Under the pieces are notes generated by a model. The model had not been told where the DNA came from. It saw only the letters and a list, made by a program, of their open reading frames with translations, and made no database searches. The position numbers and the translations under genes are program-made. Positions 25,232-33,989 of a DNA stretch of 64,000 bases are shown here, piece by piece (position 1 is the stretch's first letter; each line of letters opens with the position of its first letter). Origin of the DNA: Sarcocystis neurona (taxonomy: Eukaryota; Apicomplexa; Conoidasida; Eucoccidiorida; Sarcocystidae); contig KL647331.1 of assembly GCA_000727475.1 (NCBI GenBank), positions 376,628 through 440,627 of the forward strand. Reading direction: 5' to 3'.

Positions 25232-28200
25232 GACACGTAGACAATAATATAGAGAGAGATATATACATAGACAGATAGACAGTAANNNNNNNNNNNNNNN
25301 NNNNNNNNNNNNNNNNNNNNNNNNNNNNNNNNNNNNNNNNNNNNNNNNNNNNNNNNNNNNNNNNNNNNNNNNNNNNNNNNNNNNNNNNNNNNNNNNNNNN
25401 NNNNNNNNNNNNNNNNNNNNNNNNNNNNNNNNNNNNNNNNNNNNNNNNNNNNNNNNNNNNNNNNNNNNNNNNNNNNNNNNNNNNNNNNNNNNNNNNNNNN
25501 NNNNNNNNNNNNNNNNNNNNNNNNNNNNNNNNNNNNNNNNNNNNNNNNNNNNNNNNNNNNNNNNNNNNNNNNNNNNNNNNNNNNNNNNNNNNNNNNNNNN
25601 NNNNNNNNNNNNNNNNNNNNNNNNNNNNNNNNNNNNNNNNNNNNNNNNNNNNNNNNNNNNNNNNNNNNNNNNNNNNNNNNNNNNNNNNNNNNNNNNNNNN
25701 NNNNNNNNNNNNNNNNNNNNNNNNNNNNNNNNNNNNNNNNNNNNNNNNNNNNNNNNNNNNNNNNNNNNNNNNNNNNNNNNNNNNNNNNNNNNNNNNNNNN
25801 NNNNNNNNNNNNNNNAATATAGAGAGAGATATACATAGACAGATAGACAGTAATATATATATATATATATATGTAGACACATAGACAGTAATATAAATAG
25901 AGAGACATATACAGAGAGATAGATAGTAACATATATATATATATATATATACAGATAGATAAATAGAAATAGATGGGTAGGGAGGTAGTAATGTATTTAC
26001 ATATATACGTCTCTCTATATATGTTAATAGACAGATAAACTGATAGTAATAAATCTACACACATATATGCAATAGATAGGTGATAATATTTCTATATCAG
26101 TCTATATATGTAGAGAGAGAGAGACGCGTAGATAGCAATATATATATATATAGACAGTAACATATATATATATATAGGTAGATAGATAGGTGGGTAGGGA
26201 GGTGGTAATGTATCTACATATATACGTATCTCTATATAGAGATAAACAGATAGTAACAAATCTACGTATATATCTATTAGATGGATGGATGGTAATATAT
26301 CTATATCAATCTATATAAATATATATATATATATACAGAGACAGTCGCAAACATATAGCAATACATATATAGAGAGGTAGACAGAGAGGTAGACAGTAAT
26401 ACGAATATATATATATATATGTATATATGGAGAAAGACAGACACTTCCATAGATGTCTACATGAATATATACGGAGAAAAACGCTAGATAGCGATACATA
26501 CATATATATATATAGTAATAGGTACGTATTTATGGAGACACAGAGAGAGAGACACCTACACAGACGTCTACATGAATAAAGTGAGGAGGAGACGGCGAGA
26601 CAAGAAAAGGAGAACAGCGAAGAAATGAATGGAGAAGAAATGAATGATGAAGAAATTAATGATGAATAGGTGGATGACGAGGAAATGAATCATGAAGAGG
26701 TGAATGAAGAAGAAGAAGAGAGTGCGTACCTGCCGCGTTGTCCGAAACATCGGACGATGTTCCCCTGCAGCGCTTCTTCGACAACTTCGACGATTCTGTC
26801 GATTGCATGCACCCCAACAAGCGAACACTTTTCCAGCAATTCACGCACATCCTTCCTTTCCTCTGTCTTCTCCTTCTTCTCCTTCTTTCGTTTCCCTTGC
26901 TGCTGCTGTTTCTGCTGCTTCTCCTTCTCCCCGTCCGCTCTCTCCCGCTCCTGCTGCTGCTCCTGCTGCTGTTCCGCATTGCGACTTCCTCGCCCGTCGC
27001 TTCCGCGCTCCCCGCCCTGCTCTTCTTCTTCTTCCTGTTCTCCCTCTTCTGCTTCTTTTTCAGCGTCTCTGTCTTCCTGCTGCTGCTGCTGCACCAACAT
27101 GCGGGAGTCCTCTGGCAGCGACGAAGACGACTTTCCGCCCGCTCTCTCTGCGGAACACTTTTGCTTCTTCTTCTCCGTCCTTTTCCCCGTCTCCTTCTCC
27201 GCAACAACTCCCGAGGAAAAGGAGCCGGCCTCTTCTCTTTCTTCTTCATCTTCTTCTTCTTCCCAGTCCCATCTGCTGTGACTGCTGCCGCCTGCTCTTC
27301 CTCGTCTGCTGCTGCTGCCGCTGTGAGACGCGACACATCCCGTCACTATGCAGGGGATGACAGCAGCACGTCGTCGCGGCCTCAACTTCTCTTCCTGTTC
27401 CATAACGGCAACACGCTGCTGCTCCTGCTGCTGCTCTTTCCCCTCCTCTCCCCTGTCCCTGTGGCTGCTCCGGTCCCTCCCGCTGCTCCTGCTGCTGCAC
27501 CGGCTCCTCTGCCTCTCCCTGCTGTTGCTGTTGCCGCTGCTGCTGAGACGGCGGCACTGCGGCATCGGAGGCACATCCCTCGGCGCTGCTGCTGTCCCTC
27601 GCGCCGCAACCCTCGCTCGTGCTCCTGCGGCCTCTGCTCCTACTCTTGCTGCTGCTGCTACTGCAGCAAGTCGTCCCGCTGCCGCTGCCGGCACCGCAAC
27701 AAGGTGTGCTGTTGCTGCTGTCACTGCTGCAACAACAAGACGTGCTGCTGCTGCTGCTGCGGGTGTGGGTCACGGTGGGAGACGGCGAGGTGGAGGTGGG
27801 AGGGGAGGCGAGGTGTCTCCGTTGTGGAGATGGCTGCCGTGCTGCGGTATCGTGTGGGGGAGAACAGAGACGGGAAGAGGGTGGCTCCAGTGCTTGGCGA
27901 ATGACCGAATATAAGGCGAATTCCGACGGATTCTTCACCGTACATGAATTGACGATGCAAACATCTGCTGCTTCCAGGGACCCCACAAACGAATATCCGG
28001 CCCTATCCAGCAGCCCCACTACACACACCGAGACACACACACACACGGAGACACGCACACATATATGGAGACGGAGACAGAGAGAAAAGAATTGCATGCA
28101 AGAACACATCAACCTGCCAAAATATATACGTATATACGTATACATGTACATGTAAATATACATATATATGTATAAGAGATTGAGCGTCTATATGTATGTA

Positions 28201-31200
28201 GTTACATGCATATACGGGGATTTATTCACTTTAACGTATATATGTAACAAACTTGCATGTATTTGCGATACACATATTACATACAGACATATATACCTAC
28301 AACTCTCTCTATATATATGTATATATACACATATATGCATATCTATCTGTCTATACCTATCTACCCATCTATCTATTCTACCTATATGTCTATGTATGTA
28401 TATATGTATGTGCATACCTACCTATCGATGGATCTCTATATCTATCTATTTACCTATCCACCTATCTATCCACATATATACATATATACGCCTACCTATC
28501 TCTCTACCTATCTACCTATCTATCAATCCTCTCTATCTATCTATACATATATGTATATGCATACCTATTTATTTATTTATCTACATATATATATACATAC
28601 ACCCGCATGCTTATCTATCTACCTACCCATATACATACATATATGCATATCTATCTATCTATTTATCTATTGATCTATTTATCTACCTATCTACTTACCT
28701 ACTATCTATGCCATCTATCTCTCTCCCCATATATTATATACACGCATATTAACTGTGTCTGTCCATCTATCTTGTCTATATATGCATATATGCAAATCTG
28801 TCTGCTTACCTATCCAGCTAGATACCCGTCCACCTATCTATGTCTCTCCACATATATATGTGTGCATCGCTGTCTTCTCTCCGTGTGTCTCTCTGTGTCG
28901 CCGTGTCTCCATGTCTCCGTCTCTCTTATGTATGGATGCTGCATGCAGAAATGTATACGGAGAGACAGCAGATATATATATTTCCTACGAAGAAAAGAAG
29001 AAGGTCATTCATTCCCCCAAGTCCACCTAAGGAGAGACGGAGACGGAGACGAGACGGAGAGACAGAGAAGCACGGGAAGCGAGGGGGAGAGGAAGTCTCT
29101 GCAGACGAGGTATGGATACGCGCCAAAAAGAAGAGGATCGAAGGACTCGAACAAACGAAGAGAATTCTCTGCAGAAGATAGACACGTAGGACAGTCGCAG
29201 AGAAGACGTGTCTCTCCCTACATACTCCGCCCCCCGCTGCCTCGTGCTTTCCGTCGCCCCCGCCCTCTCTCTGATTCGCCTTCCTTTCGTGCTGCGTGCT
29301 TTCGTCTTCGGCTATTTGGACCTACTCATATACTCCGAGTCCGACTGGTTATGGGCGCAGCCAAACGTTTTGAAGAAAATTTTCTGCCCGCAGCCGGGAC
29401 GCAGAAACTGCGCCTCGGCAGCAGCAGCACCTCCCCACTCTCCATCCGCCCCCGCCGCAGCCGCGCCGTCACCACCGGCAGCAGCAAAGCGATTCACCGC
29501 TGCAGCAGCAGCAGCAGGACTCTCGGCTGCTGCGGCGCCGGTGGTCCCGGCAGCAGTGTCGCCCACAGCATTTGTGGCAGCAGCGGCAGCACGAGGAGAC
29601 GGTGGAGAGGCGGCGGCAGCAGCACCGGCAGTCGCGGGGGCAGCGTCAGCAACAGCAGGAGGTGAGGCGGGAGGAGAATGCGGTGAGCCGGTAGCCGCGT
29701 GGGTGACATCATCGACAGCAGCTGCAGCGGCGTCTGTTTTAGTCACAGCAGATGCCCGTCTTCTCATGGCAGCAGGAGCAGCAGCAGCAGCGACGGGTAC
29801 GCCGGAGTGGGGCTGGACCTCCCCTTTGTCGGTGTTGCAGCAGCCGCTTTGCTGCGGCCTCATCCTTTCACTGCTGCGCTGCTGCTCTTGCTGCTCCTCC
29901 TTTTCCTTCTCTTCCTCTTCCTTCGTCTGCAGCAGATGTTCTTCTGGCGGCAGCTCTTGCGAGTGCTGCGCCTGCTCGTTCTTCTGTTTTTTTACGAGCT
30001 GCCGGAGACGCTGAGTCGGGTGTACGTACACCGCACGCAGCTCGTCTCTGGCTGCTCTGCCTTCCTCCTCCGACCCCGAGAAATCCTCGATATCATCGTC
30101 GACAGCGTCATCTTCATCTGCCGCTACTTCCGAATCTATGCGCGCTCCTGCTGCTTCCTTTGCTGCTGCTGCTGCTACTGCAGCTGCTGCTGCGTGGCCG
30201 CCCCTGCTGCTGCAACTCTCCATACTCGGCTGCGCCCCGTCTACGCCTCTCTTCCCGCCACTCTGCTGCTGCTTTTCGTCACTCTCGCTGCTTGTCGCCG
30301 TGCTCTGCGTTCTGCTGCTGCTGTGCTGCAGGCCGCCGCCATTGTTGCTGTTGCTGCTTCGCCCACTCGCCCGCCTCCTGCGGCCCTCATAAATCAACGT
30401 GCTGCTGCTCCTGTTGGCCGACCTGCTGCTGCTGCTTGAACCGCTGCTTCTGCGACTCCGACGTGGGGAACGCAACACTGCGCGTTCCGCTGCATCACCG
30501 GCCGTGGCAGTCCGCGCTGCCTCATCTTCACCACCTTCGGGTGTAGGTACACCACCAGCACCTTCGGGTGTACGTACACCGCGGCACCCCACGCCTCCTG
30601 CTGTTGCCACTGCTTCTGCTGCAGCAGCTTTGCTGCGAGTGTCTGTTTCTTCTTCTCCTTTCTCTCTGTCTGCTGCTGCTGCTGTCGACCACGACGTAGC
30701 ACCACGACAAACAAGAGGAGGAGAGGAAAAACAGCAAGGCGCTGCCCCTAGTGAAGCCCCTTCCGACACTTTTCCTGCGTCTCCTGCCGCTGCGTCTTCT
30801 GCTGCTGCTCCTCTTCCTCCTCCTTTGTCCGCTGCGGCTGCATCCCCTGCGTCAATTGCTGCTGCCCCTTCGCGTGCTGCTGCAGCCCCCAAGGCCGCGT
30901 CTGCTGGGGCTGCCGCGTTTCCTGCTGCTGCAGCCTCTGCTGCTGCTGCCACGTTTGCTGCTGCTCTACGGTCTGCTGAAGCCCCTGCTTCTGCCGCTGC
31001 CGCTCTTCCTTCTGGAGCATCTCTTGCCGCGGTTGCTGCGCGAGGCAGCCGGCGGCGTCGCAGCAGCGAACGCAGAGCCGTACAAGCCACACACACCGCC
31101 CCTGCTGCAGCAAGACCAACGGCAAGCAACGGCAAAACAGCGCGAGCTCCTTTCTCTCCTCTTCTTCCTGCCGCTGCAGCCAGTCCAAGTGCAACTGCAG

Positions 31201-31405
31201 CCGCAGCGGCAGCAGCTGGTCCTGCAGCCGCCGCCGCTGCGTCACCACCCCTTGCTCCTCCTCCTCCTCCTGCCGACCACGCTTCTACTTTTCCTGCTGT
31301 TGCTGCTGCTGCTGCTCCGTGGGCTGCCGCTGCTGCTTCTGCTGCTGCTGCTGCTTCTGTTGCTGGTGTTACTGCAGGTGCAGCGGCCCGTCGCCCAGCA
31401 GCCAT
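16355..31405 (-). CDS. CDKAL1: CDKAL1-type tRNA N6-threonylcarbamoyladenosine methylthiotransferase (multi-exon gene)
   Basis: The enzyme converts t6A37 to ms2t6A37 in tRNA-Lys(UUU), using two 4Fe-4S clusters and S-adenosylmethionine. Ten exons can be joined on the minus strand: about 31405-29326, 28018-27885 (end approximate), 27394-26730 (start approximate), 24114-24004, 21549-21449, 20510-19933, 18685-18524, 18005-17850, 17554-17475 and 16484-16355. All junctions after exon 3 have AG acceptors, GT donors and compatible phase. Domains in order are MTTase N-terminal with cysteines in [15 protein letters not shown] and VTGCVAS; radical SAM with [16 protein letters not shown]; and TRAM. The product would be about 1,400 residues against about 580 in human, the excess being Ala/Ser/Gln-rich insertions. 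The start is uncertain: in-frame ATGs lie at 31669, 31456 and 31405. A hydrophobic segment encoded at about 31141-31076 could be an N-terminal anchor. No C-terminal membrane tail is seen. Confidence 0.85.
16760..17160. repeat. (GGAGAC)n-like purine-rich tract in intron 9
   Basis: The plus strand is a degenerate array of GAGAC, GGAGACG and AGACAGA units, which is GTCTCC on the transcribed sense strand. The same motif class returns at about 18240-18400, 18840-18890, 19130-19260, 20820-20990, 22740-22860, 23900-23945, 24280-24400 and 29035-29100. Confidence 0.75.
17475..17554 (-). CDS. CDKAL1: CDKAL1-type gene exon 9: TRAM domain, first half
   Basis: The acceptor GTTGGCAG is followed by [20 protein letters not shown] and IKVLTPR. 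The GHTK.YI.VL string matches plant CDKAL1 TRAM domains, which are thought to bind tRNA. The donor CCGAG|GTCAGC leaves two bases, completed by exon 10. Confidence 0.85.
17850..18005 (-). CDS. CDKAL1: CDKAL1-type gene exon 8
   Basis: The 52-codon exon runs from acceptor TTGGCAG to donor [26 protein letters not shown] is nearly identical to the family block [26 protein letters not shown] follows, corresponding to the linker helix before the TRAM domain. Confidence 0.92.
18400..18455. repeat. Poly-C/CCCCAC tract in intron 7
   Basis: Runs of C interrupted by A on the plus strand lie next to the GGAGAC array. This is a potential quadruplex-forming or assembly-sensitive sequence, about 70 bp downstream of the exon 7 donor in the gene's direction. 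Confidence 0.7.
18524..18685 (-). CDS. CDKAL1: CDKAL1-type gene exon 7
   Basis: The 54-codon exon runs from acceptor TTCTGCAG to donor CCG|GTAAAT. It contains [29 protein letters not shown] and LLQKFRFP, matching the [13 protein letters not shown] block of the family. Both ends are phase 0. Confidence 0.92.
18686..19932 (-). other. Intron 6 of the CDKAL1-type gene
   Basis: Non-coding mosaic between exons 6 and 7. GGAGAC-like arrays occur at about 18840-18890 and 19130-19260 and a TATA/CATA tract at about 19270-19610. There are long but low-complexity plus-strand frames, which are shadows. Confidence 0.7.
19933..20510 (-). CDS. CDKAL1: CDKAL1-type gene exon 6, with an optional 339-nt internal segment
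   Basis: It begins [20 protein letters not shown] and ends with [33 protein letters not shown] and donor ATG|GTAATG. The two conserved halves are separated by 113 in-frame Ala/Ser/Pro-rich residues (20429-20091). That segment starts with GT, ends with CAG, and has a length divisible by three. It can therefore be read either as a coding insertion or as a phase-1 intron, without changing the frame. Human CDKAL1 has about five residues at this place. Confidence 0.85.
20090..20480. repeat. (CAG)n tract inside exon 6, CAG on the plus strand
   Basis: Interrupted CAG triplets, longest at about 20328-20350. They are read as Ala (GCT) and Ser in the minus-strand frame if translated. Confidence 0.8.
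20511..21448 (-). other. Intron 5 of the CDKAL1-type gene
   Basis: Non-coding between exons 5 and 6. (TA)n/(GATA)n tracts occur at about 20700-20790, 21140-21215 and 21310-21365, and a GGAGAC array at about 20870-20970. Confidence 0.7.
21449..21549 (-). CDS. CDKAL1: CDKAL1-type gene exon 5
   Basis: This short exon runs from acceptor ATATGCAG to donor ACCG|GTAATT. It encodes [19 protein letters not shown] followed by WITSEDTG. In human CDKAL1 the corresponding piece contains LASYPIDELVDRAK and WLTSEDTG. Phase 1 at the donor continues into exon 6 as Gly-Ala-Tyr-Gly. Confidence 0.9.
21580..24970. repeat. GCATGC/TGCATGCA-dense region (introns 3 and 4)
   Basis: The palindrome GCATGC, often extended to TGCATGCA or GCATGCATGC, occurs roughly 40 times by hand count, for example at about 21598, 21640, 21978, 22263, 23154, 23468, 23797, 24131, 24430 and 24748. 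Chance would give about one per 4 kb. The copies are scattered in otherwise different DNA rather than arranged as one array. Exon 4 lies inside this block. Confidence 0.85.
24004..24114 (-). CDS. CDKAL1: CDKAL1-type gene exon 4: radical SAM CxxxCxxC
   Basis: The acceptor is a T-run followed by CCGCAG at 24115. The exon encodes [20 protein letters not shown] and then [17 protein letters not shown]. The three cysteines are the radical SAM cluster ligands, in the CxxxCxxC spacing of the family. The donor CG|GTAAAC leaves two bases, completed by C of exon 5 to give Arg of the TKHARG block. Confidence 0.9.
25076..25900. repeat. Minisatellite, unit about 72-84 bp, flanking the gap
   Basis: Units start with GACACGTAGACAATAAT at 25076, 25148 and 25232, continue with ATACATAGACAGATAGACAG and end in a (TA)n run of variable length, which explains the uneven period. 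A further copy emerges right of the gap at about 25816-25890. Confidence 0.85.
25286..25815. other. Assembly gap (530 N)
   Basis: An uninterrupted run of N inside the minisatellite. Both sides belong to the same repeat, so the gap is probably a collapsed array whose real length may differ. Confidence 0.99.
25900..26560. repeat. (TA)n/(GATA)n low-complexity DNA
   Basis: Two related segments with GTAGGGAGGTGGTAATGTAT-like cores, at about 25975-26050 and 26190-26270, suggest a further duplicated unit. Shorter AGACAGTAATA blocks are spread between them. Confidence 0.7.
26730..27394 (-). CDS. CDKAL1: CDKAL1-type gene exon 3: third MTTase cysteine and large charged insertion
   Basis: The frame gives [10 protein letters not shown], which is the VVLAGCVPQ block with the third cluster cysteine. 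About 160 residues rich in Glu, Lys, Arg and Gln follow, then [17 protein letters not shown], which in other species lies about 17 residues after the cysteine. The donor GGCAG|GTACGC at 26730 leaves two bases, which join A of the next exon as AGA (Arg) before [12 protein letters not shown] start at 27394 (acceptor GAACAG) is plausible but not proven. Confidence 0.75.
26880..27770. repeat. (CTG)n-rich tract, CTG on the plus strand
   Basis: Interrupted CTG and CTT triplets. The right part lies between exons 2 and 3 and the left part inside exon 3, where it reads as Gln, Glu and Arg. The long plus-strand frame of almost 390 codons is a shadow made of Leu and Cys. Confidence 0.8.
27885..28018 (-). 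CDS. CDKAL1: CDKAL1-type gene exon 2: second MTTase cysteine
   Basis: The acceptor TGTGTAG precedes TG GGG CTG, continuing [30 protein letters not shown] matches the family block [15 protein letters not shown] of human CDKAL1. The conserved part ends at RQALE (27885). The frame stays open far to the left through (CTG) tracts and no good GT donor follows directly, so the true exon end is unresolved. Confidence 0.75.
28019..29325 (-). other. Intron 1 of the CDKAL1-type gene
   Basis: Bounded by donor A|GTAGGT (29326) and acceptor GTGTAG (28019). It is filled with the CTAT tract and, near 29035-29100, a GGAGAC array. The acceptor is preceded by a GTGTGTCTC run on the sense strand, which serves as the pyrimidine-containing tract. 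Confidence 0.75.
28110..28860. repeat. (CTAT/CTAC)n tetranucleotide tract in intron 1
   Basis: Nearly continuous CTATCTAC- and CTATATATC-type repeats on the plus strand, bounded by TATATA runs. The Tyr/Leu/Ser-rich plus-strand frame that covers it is a repeat artefact. Confidence 0.85.
29326..31405 (-). CDS. CDKAL1: CDKAL1-type gene exon 1: low-complexity leader and start of MTTase domain
   Basis: About 670 residues of Ala-, Ser-, Gln- and Glu-rich sequence precede the conserved [19 protein letters not shown], which supplies the first MTTase cluster cysteine. The frame is open from 31669. A 22-residue hydrophobic stretch ([20 protein letters not shown], about 31141-31076) followed by LRSLLRRRR looks like a membrane anchor with a basic stop. 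An acidic patch ([20 protein letters not shown]) lies near 30100. The donor is A|GTAGGT at 29326, leaving phase 1, which the next exon completes as ATG (Met). Confidence 0.75.
29415..29820. repeat. (CAG)n-rich tract, CAG on the plus strand, exon 1 right end
   Basis: The Ala runs just before the MTTase domain are encoded here by GCT/GCC on the minus strand. At about 29850 the orientation flips to CTG on the plus strand, where Ala is encoded by GCA. Confidence 0.8.
30534..30580. repeat. 27-bp in-frame duplication with a 12-bp palindrome
   Basis: CCTTCGGGTGTAGGTACACC and CCTTCGGGTGTACGTACACC start 27 bp (nine codons) apart. They give two PTPEG/RTPEG copies in the exon 1 frame. The perfect palindrome GTGTACGTACAC at 30568-30579 recurs at 30020-30031. 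Confidence 0.8.
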
Positions 31406-31669
31406 TTTGTCTCGCGAGTCTCTGCTGCTGGTTTCCCTCACTCTACACCCGCGCATAGCAGCGGCAGCTGCAGCAGAAGCGTTCACCTGGCTCGCTGAGT
31501 AAAGCAGCACTACTAGTAAAAGAAGCTGCAGCAGCTGCTGCAACGCAACGATGTAGCGACAGTGGCAGCAGCAGCAGTAGCACCCGCAGGAGAGCAGCAG
31601 GAGCAGCAGCAGGTGCCCGAGCAGCAGCAGGCGCAGCAAGTGACACGCGGGAACAGCAGGTGACAGCAC

Positions 31670-33989
31670 TGCGTAGACAGCAGCACCTCGGGCAACAACA
31701 GCAGCAACAGCCCGTTAGGCAGCTCCAGGTGCTGCTGCAGTAGAGGAGGACGTAGCAAAGGGCAACGAAGAGTAGCGAGGAAATAGCAGCAGCCCGTTGA
31801 CCAGAAGCACTTGCTGCTGCTGCTGGTATCCTCGCGGTTTCACATGGCAACGCGATTCCGACGGTGCGGCTTTAGCTGGCGGTGTCGCACTCCTGCTGCT
31901 GCTGCGCCTCTTGCTGCCGCTGTGCCTGCTGGCGCTGCTGCGCCTGCCGCGTCTGCTGCGTCTGCTGCTGCTGCTGCGTCTGCTGCTGCTGCTGCGTCTG
32001 CTGCTGCTGCTGTGCCTGCTGCGTCTGCTGCTGCTGCTGCTGCTCCCACGCGTGCGGCTGCCGCGCCTGCTCCTGTCGCTGTGTCTGTGTCTACTCGTTT
32101 CCCCACCACGCTTCCTGCTGGCTTTGCTGCGCTGCTGCGGTTTCTCCTGTTGTGCTGCGCTTGCTTGTGCTGCTGTGCGATGTGGATGCTGCTGCTGCTG
32201 TTGCCGCTCACCCAGCTGCTGCAGCTGCTGCGGGGCTGTCCACACTGAATGCTGCTGCCGCTGGGCTCTCCTGCACTGCAGCAGCAGCAACACCACGGCA
32301 ACGGCTGCCGCTATTCTTGCTGGGGATCTTGCAGACGCGGGAGCAAGCACGCGCTACTCCCGTTACGTTTGCTGCAGCCAGGGCTGCCTCTGCTGCTGGC
32401 TCTGCTGCTAGAAACTCCGAATGTGACTTCCGCTGCTGCAGTTAGAAAAATCTCCTCTGCTGGTGGCTCTGGGGCTGCCCCGAGCGTCCAGGTGACGTCC
32501 CGCCCGTTTTCCTGCGGCGGCCGTGGCCCACGCAGCGGATATCGCAGTGCTGCTGCCGCTGCTGAACCTCCTGCTGCCACTTCTGAACCTGCTGCTAGCG
32601 CTGCTCAAGCTGCTGCTGCCGTTAGTAAGTCTGCTGCTGCCGTTACTAAGTCTGCTGCAGCTTAATCTACTGCTGTGAAGCTGCTGCTGAAATTCACACG
32701 CGTGGGCCTGCAGTCACCACAGCCGTGTCTCTCTTTTCTGCGGGCCGCTGCCCGCGAAGGCCAGCCGGCGCGGTAGGGAGGAGGGGCCGCCTGCTGGACT
32801 ACGGGGAAAAAATTGTGGGGGGAGGAGAGAGAGAGAGAGAAAGAGCGAAGAAGAAAGAGAAACCCGGCAGTAGACACATGCACGGGGAAAGGCTCCGAGA
32901 GCATTTCCGCACTGGTCGTCGCTGCTGTTGTCGGTGATTGCGGTTGGAATGCAGCTGCTGCGGCTGCCGTTGCTGGGTGGGTACCGCCGGTAGCTGCTGC
33001 TGCTGCTGCGGCCTCTGGTACTTCCGTGCAACACGGCTACGACTAACAACACTACGAGAGCACCCGATGCAGCCCTCCGCTGCTGCTGCCTCCGCTGCTG
33101 CTCCTCGCGGCGCTGCCGCTCTTGCTGTTGGTGCCGCCGCTGCTGCATGCGGCGGAGCTGTACCTCTCTCCTCCCCCCCTGCAGATTCGCTACGATGTAG
33201 AGGGAGAGAGATGCTACGAAGAAGAAGCGAACCGCAAGGAACGGTGGAGCATAACTGTTTTCTTTTGCTCCGATGGTCTGCTGCGGCTCATGAAGAGGGT
33301 ACGCGGGTGCTGCTGCTGCTGGTGCTTGTGGTCGACTGCTGCTCCTGCTGGTGCTTCTGGTGGACTGCTGCTGCTGGTGCTTCTGGTCGTGTGCTGCTGC
33401 TAGTGCTGCTGGCCGACTGCTACTGCTGTTGCCGGTCGGCTGCAGCTGCTGTTGCTGGTCGACTGCTGGTGCTGCTGCCGCTGGTCGACTGCTGCTGCTG
33501 CTGCTGAGAACCACTGCTGCCGCTGGCTGAGTATGTGGCTCTACATGAGGTGCTGCTGTTCTAAGCGTTGCATGCCTGCTGCATGCTGCCGCCAAAAAGA
33601 CAAGTCGGTTCTCTCTGCGGCTTTCTTTCTGCAGACGTATCTCTCCACGACAATTATCCTGCTGCTGTTGCAATGAGAGAAAGAGAGAGGCAGAGACGAG
33701 GCCTTCGGAGGAGCTGCTGAATGGGCGTGCTTCTCGTTGGTGTACGCTGCTCGAACTGCTGCTGCTCGTTGCCGGGGTGGGCTGCTAGTGCTGCTGCCAA
33801 CTTTGGTGCTGCTGCGCCGCGTGGTCGTTGCCGCGCCAGTCGCGCGCTCCTGTGGCTACTGCTCTCTCGCTTTAAGTGAACTAGTGATGCAGCTGCTGCT
33901 GCTCTAATAATACACTGCTGCTGCTGCTCTCTCTTCCTTGACCTGCGTAGGTGCTGCTGCTGTCCTGTCTCTTCAAGGAGAGTGCTGCT
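31670..33989. other. Triplet-repeat DNA upstream of the CDKAL1-type gene, coding status unclear
   Basis: Long frames exist on both strands, the longest on the minus strand at 32714-33673 (319 codons, Gln-, Arg-, Ala- and Ser-rich). None has a domain outside the repeats. The less repetitive pieces, about 32690-32940 and 33160-33300, could hold a 5' exon of the gene or of an unknown gene. I cannot decide from sequence. Confidence 0.35.

Larger units (their letters stand above)
24115..26729 (-). other. Intron 3 of the CDKAL1-type gene, containing an assembly gap
   Basis: The longest confidently bounded intron, about 2.6 kb. From exon 3 towards exon 4 it contains (TA)n/(GATA)n DNA, a minisatellite with a gap, a TACGGGGATATA-type minisatellite at about 24870-24945, and GCATGC-dense and GGAGAC-rich DNA. 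Confidence 0.75.

Noticed and set aside
25076..26540. Regularly spaced repeats resembling a CRISPR array
   Set aside because: Units are tandem with a variable (TA)n tail and have no unique spacers. The genome is eukaryotic, and this is a minisatellite.
26738..27904. Plus-strand frame of 388 codons with Leu and Cys runs
   Set aside because: It is antisense to exon 3 and the neighbouring CTG tract. Leu/Cys homopolymers here are typical shadows.
28253..29665. Plus-strand frame of 470 codons
   Set aside because: Its first half translates a CTAT repeat (Tyr, Leu, Ser, Ile) and its end is antisense to exon 1. There is no conserved motif.
30399..31502. Plus-strand frame of 367 codons rich in Ala and Pro
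   Set aside because: It is the antisense shadow of exon 1 of the CDKAL1-type gene in a CTG-rich tract and has no domain of its own.
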